Below are positions 27,329 through 36,169 of a stretch of DNA of 64,000 bases, in pieces; the stretch's first letter is position 1, and the number at the start of each line of letters is the position of its first letter. This DNA comes from Microbacterium sp. zg-B96 (GTDB lineage Bacteria > Actinomycetota > Actinomycetes > Actinomycetales > Microbacteriaceae), in assembly GCF_030246865.1 (NCBI RefSeq), contig NZ_CP126738.1:3345840-3409839 (forward strand), written 5' to 3'. Below the pieces are notes generated by a model. It was not told the DNA's origin and made no database searches. It saw only the letters and a program-made list of their open reading frames with translations. A program made the position numbers and the translations under genes.

Positions 27329-28279
27329 TTACTTCATCTCACCGAACGTGCGATCGATGTCCTTCATCTCCATCGCGGCGGTCGCCTCGATGAGCTCCCG
27401 CAGGTCGGCGTCGGCGCCAGGCGAGAATTCTTCGGGGCGTTCGGGGGCGATCGTCATCGGCACGCCGGCCGGCGCCTGCTCGCTGGCATCGAGCTGGGTG
27501 CCGTCCTTGGAGGGCGACAGCCCCTGGAAGATCTTCCCCGCCTCGGACAGGTTGGTGAGGTCGAAGGAGTACTGCTTGCTCTGCAGGCCCATGTCGAGCA
27601 GCCGCGCGACCTCGGGGAACTTCTCCGCGTTGGTCTTGGGGATGGGCAAGGCGGTGCGCCAGTTGACGCCGAGGGTCTCCAACGCCCGGGCGAACGCGTT
27701 CTCGTGCGCCTGGTCGCGGACGATCAGGTAGGAGATCGTGCTGCGGGCCGTCTTGTTGGAGGTCATCTCGTACAGGCGGCACTTCTGCAGGCGACCGGTC
27801 GACTCGAGCATGAGGTTGTAGAGCAGGTCGAGCACGAGGTTGCCCGAGTTGTAGACGTAACTGCCCAGCCACGGGTTGCCTGCGGCATCCACCGGCTGCG
27901 CGCCCTGCGCGCCGACGAGGTAGTGGTGGATGTTGCTCTCGTGCGTGGCGATCTGCAGAGGCGTCGCTCCGCCCGCACCGGGTGCGTCGACGGGATCGGT
28001 GGGCTTGCCCTTGTAGCGCGGCGAGCCATCCAGCAGACGGGAGATGGTCGTGCCGATCAGCTCGACGTGGCTGATCTCCTCGGTGCCGATGCCCTGGATG
28101 AGGTCCTTGTACGGCTTCGCCGACGGGCCGCGGAAGTTGATGCTCTGGAAGAGGTACTGCATCATCGTGCGCATCTCGCCGAACTGCCCACCCAGGCCCT
28201 CCTGCAGAGCGTTCGCGGCGGCGGGATCCGGCTCGTCCTGCTCGATCTCGTTGATCAATTGCTGAACGTGAAAGTACAT
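27329..28279 (-). CDS. Manganese catalase
   Basis: Non-haem di-manganese catalase of 316 residues that splits hydrogen peroxide. The ligand set is visible in the four-helix bundle: Glu35 (GEMRTM), the EExxH at Glu68-His71 (TEEISHVEL), Glu in MLESTGRL and His in RDQAHENAF. The C-terminal 60 residues (after QGLSPSKDG) form the acidic tail common in actinobacterial members. Start ATG 28279. It is a single gene with its own upstream region; no regulator is adjacent. Confidence 0.96.
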   Translation of the reverse strand: MYFHVQQLINEIEQDEPDPAAANALQEGLGGQFGEMRTMMQYLFQSINFRGPSAKPYKDLIQGIGTEEISHVELIGTTISRLLDGSPRYKGKPTDPVDAPGAGGATPLQIATHESNIHHYLVGAQGAQPVDAAGNPWLGSYVYNSGNLVLDLLYNLMLESTGRLQKCRLYEMTSNKTARSTISYLIVRDQAHENAFARALETLGVNWRTALPIPKTNAEKFPEVARLLDMGLQSKQYSFDLTNLSEAGKIFQGLSPSKDGTQLDASEQAPAGVPMTIAPERPEEFSPGADADLRELIEATAAMEMKDIDRTFGEMK

Positions 28280-28450
28280 AGTGCCTCCAAAGTGGATTCG
28301 TACCTTCAGCCTGCGCTTCTGGGCCTCCGGGCGGATCCCTCTCGCGCTCCGGCGGCAGGTCTAGTATCCTGCTGCCCCCCACCGACCGGGGCTTTCTCAG
28401 CCGCCGGGGAGCCGCCAGAACGGCCCGGTCAGTCCCACACTGTCGAGCAA

Positions 28451-28620
28451 CTACTGATTCTGGTCGCGGTGTGTGGCCGTGAACGGGTGCGCCATGCGGA
28501 TGCTGTCGCCGTCGGCACCCAGGACGAGTGCGTGCGCGTCGGCGAGCGCACGTGCCGGGCCCGTCGGGTCGGCCGTCGCGTCCCGGCTCGCCGAGACCGG
28601 GCACCGGGTTCGCGTCCCAT
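28451..28620 (-). pseudogene. Possible remnant of an alkylmercury-lyase-like gene
   Basis: In the 393-bp gap 28280-28672 no intact gene is seen. On the minus strand a fragment reads ARALADAHALVLGADGDS followed by IRMAHPFTAT and a stop at 28451-28453. This matches in style the N-terminal part of alkylmercury lyase-like proteins. It has no start codon with a ribosome site and no remainder of the protein. On the plus strand at 28558-28617 the adjacent piece reads GPVGSAVASRLAETGHRVRV, like a Rossmann-fold start; it may be chance antisense. Both look like decayed ends. Confidence 0.3.
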
Positions 28621-28672
28621 CGATCAGAAGACGGCCGGCGCCCCCGTCACCGCAGACGCCCGGGCCGGGCGA

Positions 28673-28984
28673 TCACCGGTCGACCTCGTCGATCCAATCG
28701 ACGGTTTCGAACCTCTGCACCGCGTACGGCCACTGCTGGAGTGCTTTCATGATCGGAGTGGACTGCACCGCGTGCTCGGCCCGCTGATGCGCCTCGATCG
28801 CCGCCTCATCCTGAAACACCGCGAACTCGTAGACCTTGTCGGGGTTCTTCGGGTCCCGGAGCACCAGAGCCAGGAGGTTACCGGGCTCCTTCCGGACCTC
28901 GTTCAGCACCTCCCCGAGCTTCGCTTCGAGTTCAGCGCGGCGTCCGGGCTGAGGTGTCATCGTGACAAGTGCGGCCAGAGCCAT
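28673..28984 (-). CDS. Antibiotic-biosynthesis-monooxygenase (ABM) domain protein
   Basis: Ferredoxin-like-fold protein of 103 residues typical of small ABM/quinol monooxygenases: ALVTMTPQPGRRAELEAKLGEV near the start, then DPKNPDKVYEFAVFQDEAAIEAHQ. Such proteins oxygenate quinols or polyketides without cofactors or degrade haem; the role here is unknown. ATG 28984 is chosen because GGAG lies five bases upstream; ATG 28999 is in frame. It follows the ABC transporter fusion gene by 27 bp and may be the last gene of that operon. Confidence 0.88.
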   Translation of the reverse strand: MALAALVTMTPQPGRRAELEAKLGEVLNEVRKEPGNLLALVLRDPKNPDKVYEFAVFQDEAAIEAHQRAEHAVQSTPIMKALQQWPYAVQRFETVDWIDEVDR

Positions 28985-29011
28985 GGCGTCTCCATTCATT
29001 TCGGGCGCGAG

Positions 29012-31690
29012 TCACGCGCCGTCCTCCATCACGGGCTGGCCACCCAAGTAGGCCGCCTTCACCCGTTCGTCGTTCTCAATCTCCTGCCCCGTGCCCGTCA
29101 CCAGCGTGCGCCCGAGCACCATCACCTGCACCCGATCGCAGGCGGCCACGACCATGTCGATGTGATGCTCCACGAGGATGATGGCCATGCCCCACTGTTC
29201 GGCGAGCAGCCGCAGCAGGCTCGTGAGTTCGCTCACCTCATTGGCATCCAAGCCGGCAGCCGGCTCGTCCAGCAGTACCACCGACGGTGAGCTTGCCACC
29301 GCTCGAGCGATTCCGGCCAGACGGCGGATGCTGAACGGCACTTCGCTGGGCTTGTCGTCCAGGTAGGGCTCGAGTTTGAACAGCTCGATCGCTGCCCGCG
29401 CGGACGGAGACATCCGACTGTGCGCGGGAGTGACCAGATCGCGCAGGTGGGCACCGATCCCGCCGCTCTCGTTCCCAACGATGACGTTCTCGCCAATCGT
29501 GAGGTCGTCGAACAGTTCGATCCCCTGGAAGGACCGCCCCACGCCCGCGATCGCGCGTCGGTGCGGAGGCTGTTTCGACAGGTCCACACCCCCGAGGGAC
29601 ACCGTTCCCCTGCTGGGGATGAAACCGGTCACGGCGTCCAGTGCGGCGGTCTTCCCGGCGCCGTTGGGGCCGATGAGACCGAGGATCTCACCGGGCTCGA
29701 CGGTCAGGGAGAGCTCGTTGACTGCTTTGACCGTCCCGAACTCGACGCAGAGCCCCTCGACGCGAAGGGTCCGAGGGCTGACGCGCACCGGCGCCGTCGT
29801 GTCCGCGGGCGGCAGGGCCGCCGGTTGACGCTGTCGGGGGCGCAGCCGGCGCCCGAGTGCACCCACCGATTCGGTGATGCTCGGAATGATGCCGCTGGGC
29901 TGCAGCACGAGCGTCAGAGTCAGCATCAGTCCGCTGATCAGGGGAAGGACCTCGTCGATGCCGAGGAACCCGGCCCACGTGTAGATGATGCCGCCACTGG
30001 CGATGATGCCCGCCATCGCGGCGCCGCCGATCGAGCCGACGCCGGCGAGGATTACCGTTCCGACCAGCACCAACGACCCGAAGGCGCTGAACTCACCGAA
30101 AGTGGCGATTCCCGTGCGTTGCGTCGCAAGCACCCCGTAGAGGCCAGCGATGAATGCCGCCAGCGAGAAGGCGAAGATCTTCGTCGCCGAGACGCCGATG
30201 CCGACGGAAGCCGCGGCGCGTTCATTGTCGCGCACGGCGAGAAGACGCCTCCCCGACGGTCCGCGCCGGATGTGCACCAACAGGAACCCGACGAGCACGA
30301 CGACTACCAGCACCACGGTTGCGTAGCGCGTGGGATCGATGACGGTGGAGATAGGCCAACCGAAGATGGACGGTTCGCCCGTGGAGATGCCGGCGATGCC
30401 CCCGTTGAGGTTGTTGTTGTTGAAGATCAGAGACTCGGCGACGGCCCCCAATGCCAGGGTGATGACAGCGAGATTTGCCCCGCGCGCACGGATCGCCGGA
30501 ATGGCGACGAGGAGACCGACCGGCACCGCCAGTGCAGCCCCCGCGAGCATCGAGGGGATCAGCGACCAACCCCACGAGTTGGCGATGTACGCGCCCAGAA
30601 GGGCCGATACGCCTGCGAACGCGTACGGCGCGAGGTTGAACTGACCGGTGTACCCCGTGATGACGATGATCGACATCGCGATCAGGATCACGAGAGACGT
30701 CGTGGTGATCGGTCCCACCCACGCCGTCGGTCCCAGCATTGCTGCACCCAGGAGGACAACGGCGACCATGGTGATGCCGGTGCGTCCGAACCGGGCGTTC
30801 CCTACCGACGGCAGCCGTTCGTTCAGATCACCCCGGACCGGGAGGCTCCTGCCCCGCACGACCAGAAGCACGATGATCGCGACGAACGGAACCGCGTTGG
30901 CGAGTCCGGGGATGGACGTGTAACTGCTGACGACGGAGGACAGCGATCCGAGGATCAACCCGGCGATGAATGCGCTCGGAAAGGAGGAGAACCGTCCGGC
31001 AATCGAGGCTGCCAGCGCGGGAACGATCAGCATCGAGAGGTTGCCGATCTGGAGTCCGGAGATCGGGACGATGAGGCAGCCGCACAGGCCCGCGAGCCCG
31101 GCACCCAGTGCCCAGTTGCCGGTGGCGACGAGACGCGGCGAACCGCCCAGGGCCGCCACGGCGTCGGCGTTCTGCCAGACCCCGGTGGTCAGCCGACCGA
31201 ACTGGGTGAACTTGTAGACGCACCACAGCGACACCGTGACCACCACGCCGATGCCCAGCACGATCAGGCGGTCGGCACCGATTGCCGCCCCGTCCCACAG
31301 CTGAATCGAATCAGCCGGGAGATAGCTCGAGACCAGACGGTCGTCCGACCCGTAGACCAGGGAGACTGCGGCCTGCAGGGTGATGAGGAGGCCGAGCGTC
31401 GCGCAGACGCGCGTCATGGTCGACCCGGTCCGCATCGGACTCATGACCGCACCTTGCACGAGCACCCCGAAGAGCGCCGCCACCACCACCACGATGGTGA
31501 TCGCCAGCGGTGCGGGGATCCCGCGGTCCACATGCAGGTCGACGAAGAGGTACGCGCTGGCCATTGCGATGGCGCCGTGGGCCAGGTTCAGCACGCCGGA
31601 GCTTCGATAGATGGCGACGATGCCCTGGGCCAGAAGGCCGTAGATCGCCCCACTCCCCAGCCCGAGGACGGCGTAGATCAAGAAGTCCAT
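29012..31690 (-). CDS. Fused branched-chain amino acid-type ABC transporter (permease-permease-ATPase)
   Basis: An 892-residue fusion of three normally separate subunits. Residues about 1-290 are a LivH-type permease (IYRSSGVLNLAHGAIAMASA). Residues about 300-600 are a LivM-type permease (GYTGQFNLAPYAFAGVSALL). Residues about 640-892 are a LivG-type ATPase with Walker A GPNGAGKTAALD, Walker B VVLLDEPAAGLD and the H-loop VEHHIDM. The signature segment is weak: PFSIRRLAGIARA stands where LSYGxQR is usual. The frame is uninterrupted. It is preceded by livF and a solute-binding lipoprotein gene, so one binding protein, this fusion and LivF form a complete importer for amino acids, amides or related solutes. 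Confidence 0.93.
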   Translation of the reverse strand: MDFLIYAVLGLGSGAIYGLLAQGIVAIYRSSGVLNLAHGAIAMASAYLFVDLHVDRGIPAPLAITIVVVVAALFGVLVQGAVMSPMRTGSTMTRVCATLGLLITLQAAVSLVYGSDDRLVSSYLPADSIQLWDGAAIGADRLIVLGIGVVVTVSLWCVYKFTQFGRLTTGVWQNADAVAALGGSPRLVATGNWALGAGLAGLCGCLIVPISGLQIGNLSMLIVPALAASIAGRFSSFPSAFIAGLILGSLSSVVSSYTSIPGLANAVPFVAIIVLLVVRGRSLPVRGDLNERLPSVGNARFGRTGITMVAVVLLGAAMLGPTAWVGPITTTSLVILIAMSIIVITGYTGQFNLAPYAFAGVSALLGAYIANSWGWSLIPSMLAGAALAVPVGLLVAIPAIRARGANLAVITLALGAVAESLIFNNNNLNGGIAGISTGEPSIFGWPISTVIDPTRYATVVLVVVVLVGFLLVHIRRGPSGRRLLAVRDNERAAASVGIGVSATKIFAFSLAAFIAGLYGVLATQRTGIATFGEFSAFGSLVLVGTVILAGVGSIGGAAMAGIIASGGIIYTWAGFLGIDEVLPLISGLMLTLTLVLQPSGIIPSITESVGALGRRLRPRQRQPAALPPADTTAPVRVSPRTLRVEGLCVEFGTVKAVNELSLTVEPGEILGLIGPNGAGKTAALDAVTGFIPSRGTVSLGGVDLSKQPPHRRAIAGVGRSFQGIELFDDLTIGENVIVGNESGGIGAHLRDLVTPAHSRMSPSARAAIELFKLEPYLDDKPSEVPFSIRRLAGIARAVASSPSVVLLDEPAAGLDANEVSELTSLLRLLAEQWGMAIILVEHHIDMVVAACDRVQVMVLGRTLVTGTGQEIENDERVKAAYLGGQPVMEDGA

Positions 31691-31693
31691 GGG

Positions 31694-32446
31694 TTACCTT
31701 CCGCTCGCCGCGACGACGTGCAGACGTTCGATCTCGGCGAGCTTGTCTCGGTAGTCGAGGGAGTCGCCTTCCAGGGCGAGCGTCCCCTGACGGAGTACGA
31801 CGAATCTGTGAGACAGGTCGAGGGCGCGCCCGATGACTTGTTCGACGGCCAAGACGGCCGTACCCCGCATCGCCGTGGTGCGCAGAAGCGCCCAGACCTC
31901 CTCGACCGCAAGCGGTGACAGTCCTTGCGAGAGCTCGTCCACCAGCAGGATCTTGGGCTTGCGACTGAGCGCTCGGACGACGCTGAGCAACTGCTGCTCG
32001 CCGCCTGAGAGAAGCCCGGCACGCCGATTGATGAGGCGGCCGAGGACCGGCGCCTCACCAATAACCTCATTCACGTCGACCTTCGCGAGGCGGAGATTGT
32101 CCCGGACGGTGAGATCCGGGATCAGCGACCGATCGTCGGCGATGTAGGCGAGGCCCGCCCGTGCCCGTCGATGCAGCGGACCCTTGGCCACTTGACCGTC
32201 GAACCACACCTCGCCGGACAACGGCTTGAGCAGTCCGGCCAGTGTGCGCAACAGAGTGCTTTTCCCTGCCCCGTTGGGTCCGAGCAGGGCGACGATCTGC
32301 CCCGGAGCGATCGTCAGGTTCAGATCCCGCATCACGGCCAGATCGCCGTAGCCGGCTGAGAGGCTCTTCGCCTCCAGAACCGCCGCCCGGAGGGGCTCCC
32401 GCGCGGGGAGCCCCTCCGGCAGCACGTTGTTGTCTGCGGTCGTCAT
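31694..32446 (-). CDS. livF: Branched-chain amino acid-type ABC transporter ATPase (LivF)
   Basis: ATP-binding subunit of 250 residues. Walker A GPNGAGKST (56-64), signature LSGGEQ (146-151), Walker B ILLVDE (166-171) and the Q-loop region are intact. A 20-residue N-terminal extension precedes the domain. It lies three bases upstream of the fused permease/ATPase gene and seven bases downstream of the solute-binding protein gene. It pairs with the ATPase domain of the fusion, which has the weaker signature motif, so this subunit may carry most of the hydrolysis. Confidence 0.92.
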   Translation of the reverse strand: MTTADNNVLPEGLPAREPLRAAVLEAKSLSAGYGDLAVMRDLNLTIAPGQIVALLGPNGAGKSTLLRTLAGLLKPLSGEVWFDGQVAKGPLHRRARAGLAYIADDRSLIPDLTVRDNLRLAKVDVNEVIGEAPVLGRLINRRAGLLSGGEQQLLSVVRALSRKPKILLVDELSQGLSPLAVEEVWALLRTTAMRGTAVLAVEQVIGRALDLSHRFVVLRQGTLALEGDSLDYRDKLAEIERLHVVAASGR

Positions 32447-32453
32447 CTTCGAG

Positions 32454-33653
32454 TCACTTTGTCGCGTCGACGAATCCGTCAGAGAATTCCTCGCGAACGC
32501 CGTCCTTCGTCACGAAGGTCATGACACCCATTCCGGTGAGTCGTTCTGCACCCTCCAGCGGCCCCGGCTTCGTGAACGTCAGGACGGTGTCACCCGTGAG
32601 CCCTCGCGTGTCGAGGGACTCCGCGGAGTCCAGCGCCTCGATGAGCTTGGCCCCGGTCGGGGAATCCATTCCCGTGACCAGGTCCGCGATGATGTGCACG
32701 GCAAGCCACGTCGCCGCCGAGACCGAATCCTGCTTGGCCTCAGGGTCGTGCTCAGTCAGCGCCGAGACCCACTCCCCAGCCTCGGGATCGCTCGGCGGCC
32801 GGATGTTGGCGACGGTGTACAGGTTGTCCGCGAGGGGACCGAGCTCCTCGATGTCCGCCGGGTAGAAGTTGCTGTTGGACGTCGCGAACACGCCCTCATA
32901 TCCCTGCTGGCGCAGGCTCTTGAGGATTCGCGGTGCGTCTCCCGGGTTGCATGCACACACGGCGCCATCGGCTCCGAGCGCGACGACCTGGGCCGCTGCT
33001 GCGGACATGTCAGGGGCGCCCAGATCGATCCGGACCGTACCGGCGACCTCGCCGCCTGCGGCTTCGACCCCCCGTTCGGCGAAGTCGCCGACGTAATCGG
33101 CTTGGGCGTTGTCCGGCTTGATGATCGCGACCCTCTCGCCGCCCTCTTCCACGGCGATGCGGCCCGCGGCGAGATGGAGTCCGGCAAGACCCGAGGTGAG
33201 CGGGTAGGACAGGGGGTTCTGCGTCTGATCGGGCGAGTTGCCCGACAGCGCGAGGAATGGAATCCCCGCGCCCTCGATGGCGGGCCACAGCTGCGGCGTG
33301 AACATGTTCAGGGCTCCGACGAAGGCCACGACGCCCTCGTCCGCTCCTGCCTGCACACATGCCGCGGCCTTGTTCGGGTTGAACTCGTCGTTGCATTCGA
33401 TGATCTCGATCTCGCGACCGTCGACACCGCCCGCGGCGTTGATCTCCGCGGCGGCCGCCTGCGCACCGGCCGCCGACTGCGCGAAGGACATCGTCGGGCT
33501 CGACAGCGTCTCGGTCACCATGATCTTGATCGGCTCATCGGAGACCGCCGAATCCGCCGGTTCCCCGGCCGCATCCCCGCCGCCGCACGCCGTCAAAGCG
33601 AGCGTCGCCGCCAGCGCCGACCCCACGACGAGATTCCGTGCTCTTTTCCCCAT
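32454..33653 (-). CDS. Solute-binding lipoprotein of the Liv-type ABC transporter
   Basis: Periplasmic-binding-protein-like lipoprotein of 399 residues (Leu/Ile/Val-binding family). The signal ends in LALTAC with lipid-modified Cys23 and is followed by a Gly/Ala/Asp linker. Family features: QSAAGAQAAAAEINAAGGVDG, then GREIEIIECNDEFNPNKAA, and later GADGAVCACNPGDAPRI. The ligand is not predictable. ATG 33653 has AGGAG upstream and overlaps the TGA of the preceding frameshifted gene (TGATG). Confidence 0.93.
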   Translation of the reverse strand: MGKRARNLVVGSALAATLALTACGGGDAAGEPADSAVSDEPIKIMVTETLSSPTMSFAQSAAGAQAAAAEINAAGGVDGREIEIIECNDEFNPNKAAACVQAGADEGVVAFVGALNMFTPQLWPAIEGAGIPFLALSGNSPDQTQNPLSYPLTSGLAGLHLAAGRIAVEEGGERVAIIKPDNAQADYVGDFAERGVEAAGGEVAGTVRIDLGAPDMSAAAAQVVALGADGAVCACNPGDAPRILKSLRQQGYEGVFATSNSNFYPADIEELGPLADNLYTVANIRPPSDPEAGEWVSALTEHDPEAKQDSVSAATWLAVHIIADLVTGMDSPTGAKLIEALDSAESLDTRGLTGDTVLTFTKPGPLEGAERLTGMGVMTFVTKDGVREEFSDGFVDATK

Positions 33654-34008
33654 CACACTCTCCTGACTGTTTGATTCCCGCCCTGCGGGCGGTGGTTTCT
33701 CATGGACCGGTAATTCGCTGTGACGGTGCACCCGTCGTGGTCCACCACGACGTGGAGCACGGTGGTCCCGCCTCGTCGGTAGGCCGCCTCGATCGCGGCC
33801 ACAACGCAGACGAGGGGAGTCGGGCGGCGTGGATCGGGCTGCGCCCGGACGGGGCACTCGCCGCGGCCTCGACGACCTGCGCGGCGTCCTGATCCATCCA
33901 TCGCTGCAGCTGCGGGGCCGAAGTCCGGGGTTTCGCTGCGATAGCGTCCACGAGCTGGGGAACGATCGCCCGAAGGCCGTTCGCGCAACGTCGGCGATTG
34001 CCGATCAC
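33653..34008 (-). pseudogene. Small first gene of the ABC operon, apparently frameshifted
   Basis: A GTG at 34008 has a perfect site AAAGGAGG four bases upstream and opens MIGNRRRCANGLRAIVPQLV and so on, with actinobacterial third-position G+C for about 64 codons. The codon pattern then moves to another frame near the four-G run at 33814-33817. The second frame (LVCVVAAIEAAYRRGGTTVL, then HVVVDHDGCTVTANY) continues to a TGA at 33653 that overlaps the start of the binding-protein gene. Joined, it would give about 118 residues of no family I recognise. It may be a mutation, a sequencing error or programmed frameshifting. Confidence 0.5.
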
Positions 34009-34011
34009 GTT

Positions 34012-34092
34012 TCCTCCTTTGGAAAGCCAGCGCTCGTTAACTTATATAACCGTCCTAATGAATACAAGGATTAAGTACAAACTATTCTTCCG
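34012..34092 (-). promoter_or_regulatory. AT-rich promoter region of the ABC transporter operon
   Basis: A patch of about 75 bp with far lower G+C than its surroundings. On the minus strand it holds TTGTAT (possible -35) and TATAAG/TATATA (possible -10) with sub-optimal spacing of 13-15 bp, just upstream of the AAAGGAGG ribosome site. The remaining 34093-34339 up to the aldo/keto reductase gene shows no gene. Confidence 0.45.
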
Positions 34093-34339
34093 TTGGTCTG
34101 GAAGGTCGTCGAACGAGCGCGGCGAGCGCAAGGTCCCTCCGATCGCCCAGAGCCTCAACGACGGCGCGGCGGACGGCGCACCGCGCTCGACGAGCTGAAT
34201 GAGAACCCGGCAGGAATACGCTCCCCATGACGATCACGCGGTCCACGGCGACATCCTGGAAATGTCCCGCAGAATGTCCAGTTCGCCCTACGCGCGCGGC
34301 CGCGCCTGGCAGTCTTGAAGGACGCGACGAGGAGAAGCA

Positions 34340-35230
34340 ATGAAGCAGCGCACTCTGGCAGGACGACAGGTTTCGGCGATCGGCCTGGGCGCCATGCCGC
34401 TGTCGATGAACAACGACAAGCAGTACCCGTCGTTCGAGGATGCCGTGGCAACCGTGCACGCCGCCCTCGACGCGGGCGTGACGCTCATCGACACGGCCGA
34501 CATCTACGCCCCCGATGGCGAAGAGATGGGGCACAACGAGCGCATCGTCGCCGAGGCGCTGCGGACATGGGACGGGGATTCTTCGAACATCTTCGTCGCG
34601 ACCAAGGGTGGCATCACGCTCGGGGAAGGGGGAGCCAAGGGACGCGACGGGTCGGAGGCCTACCTGCGCTCGGCCGTGGAGAAGTCACTTGAGATCCTCG
34701 GCGTCGACCAGATCGACCTGTACCAGTACCACCGTCCCGACCGCACCCGTGTGTACGCCGACATCATGACGGGACTGAAGTCGTTGCACGACGACGGCCT
34801 CGTCCGCGCGATCGGCATCTCGAACGCGAGTGTCGAAGAGATCCAGATCGCTCTCGACGTGCTCGGCGAAGGCAACCTCGCCAGCGTCCAGAACGAGTTC
34901 TCGCCGAAGCATCCGGGAAGCATCGACGAATTGCGCTTCTGCGCCGCTCACGACATCACCTTCCTGCCGTGGAGTCCTCTCGGCGGTACCGGCGGCGGCG
35001 CCAGCAGCGTAGGCGACCGGTTCTCGGCCTTCCGCGAAGTCGGCGATGCGCACGGGGTCAGCCCACAGCAGGCCGTGCTGGCGTGGGAGCTCGCCCTCGA
35101 CCCGCACGTCATCCCGATCCCCGGTGCGCGGCGTGCGGCATCCATCACGGACTCCGCGAAAGCCGCCGACCTGGAACTCACCTCTGAGGAAGTGACTCGG
35201 CTGTCGGAATCAGTGGCGATTTTCGACTGA
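34340..35230 (+). CDS. Aldo/keto reductase
   Basis: Aldo/keto reductase of 296 residues, a different branch from the copy at 18 kb. The tetrad Asp51, Tyr56 (DTADIYAP), Lys89 (VATKGG) and His131 (YQYHRPD) is complete. The C-terminal cofactor region IPIPGARRAASITDSA indicates NADPH binding. GAGGAGAAGCA leads to ATG 34340. A single-gene unit, convergent with the TetR regulator after 67 bp without a clear terminator. The substrate is unknown. Confidence 0.94.
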   Translation: MKQRTLAGRQVSAIGLGAMPLSMNNDKQYPSFEDAVATVHAALDAGVTLIDTADIYAPDGEEMGHNERIVAEALRTWDGDSSNIFVATKGGITLGEGGAKGRDGSEAYLRSAVEKSLEILGVDQIDLYQYHRPDRTRVYADIMTGLKSLHDDGLVRAIGISNASVEEIQIALDVLGEGNLASVQNEFSPKHPGSIDELRFCAAHDITFLPWSPLGGTGGGASSVGDRFSAFREVGDAHGVSPQQAVLAWELALDPHVIPIPGARRAASITDSAKAADLELTSEEVTRLSESVAIFD

Positions 35231-35297
35231 CGCAACGGTGTGCTGCGACCGGCACCTGATCCACGCTGACTCCCACATCGCCGGCAGGGCTTGCTCG

Positions 35298-36014
35298 TTA
35301 TTGGGTCAGCTCGCGATTCAACCGGTCCAGCAGTGCCTCGAGTGAGACTTCGAATTCCTCGTCGGTGCGGTCTTCACTGAGGAGGGTTCGGAGGCGTTTC
35401 ACTTCGGGTGCGGCCTCCAGACTGACCTGCCCGTCGCCTTCGGGGATGGTGGCGTCGCCTTCGTCGAGAGGTTCTTCGACCGGGCCGGTTTCCGCGCCGC
35501 GCACGGCTGATTCCAGGAGCAGTTGGCCGAGCAGGAAGCTACTGAAGGACCGGTAGGCATCCACGGCCTGCTGGTCGGTGAACCCGTGCCCGATGAGGGT
35601 GCCGAGGAACGTGTCGACCACTTCGACGCTGCGAAGCGGGGGGCGCAGCCAGGGGGCAGCCGGGTGCCGGGTGGCGACCAGCGGAAACGCGAGCGGATGA
35701 TCAATCGCGATCTGGCGGACGTGGTGGGCGACGGTTTGTAGGAACCCCTGCCAGTGTTCGGCGAGCTCATCGTCAAGATCGGAGGTCAGGTTCTCCATCA
35801 GCAGCGCCACCACCCCCTCCAGCAGATCCTCTCGCCCGTGTACGTGCCGGTACAGCGACATCGCCTCAACACCGAGCTCCTGCGCCAAGGAGCGCATCGA
35901 CAGCCCCTGCGCACCACGCCGGTCGATCTGGGCAAGCGCGGTCTCGATGATCAGGGCCCGGCTCAGGCGACGGGACTGCGTACCCGTCGGCTTCTTCGTC
36001 ACCCGGACGCTCAT
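35298..36014 (-). CDS. TetR-family transcriptional regulator
   Basis: Repressor of 238 residues. The N-terminal HTH reads AQGLSMRSLAQELGVEAMSL with the recognition helix followed by YRHVHGREDLL. The C-terminal ligand domain resembles TetR class members (TetR_C). Start ATG 36014 with GGGAGGGAAGG upstream; an ATG at 36053 is an unlikely extension. A perfect palindrome 73 bp upstream in the divergent gap is the probable operator, so it likely controls itself and the divergent membrane-protein/PRC genes. Confidence 0.92.
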   Translation of the reverse strand: MSVRVTKKPTGTQSRRLSRALIIETALAQIDRRGAQGLSMRSLAQELGVEAMSLYRHVHGREDLLEGVVALLMENLTSDLDDELAEHWQGFLQTVAHHVRQIAIDHPLAFPLVATRHPAAPWLRPPLRSVEVVDTFLGTLIGHGFTDQQAVDAYRSFSSFLLGQLLLESAVRGAETGPVEEPLDEGDATIPEGDGQVSLEAAPEVKRLRTLLSEDRTDEEFEVSLEALLDRLNRELTQ

Positions 36015-36086
36015 GGCACCTTCCCTCCCACCGCACGCAACCCCCCTCGCCAAGTCAGTCCCGGGGCTGTACTGTCACGCTAGCTT

Positions 36087-36101
36087 GCTTACGGTGTAAG
36101 C
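36087..36101. promoter_or_regulatory. TetR-type operator GCTTAC-GGT-GTAAGC
   Basis: A perfect 6-bp inverted repeat with a 3-bp centre, located in the divergent region between the TetR gene (start 36014) and the membrane-protein gene (start 36170). Size and symmetry match operators of many TetR-family repressors. Confidence 0.7.
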
Positions 36102-36169
36102 GGGCAGGTGGCCGGACCGCACGTTTCGACACGTGCGGCTCCGACGCCCCGACCCAAGGGATCGACACA

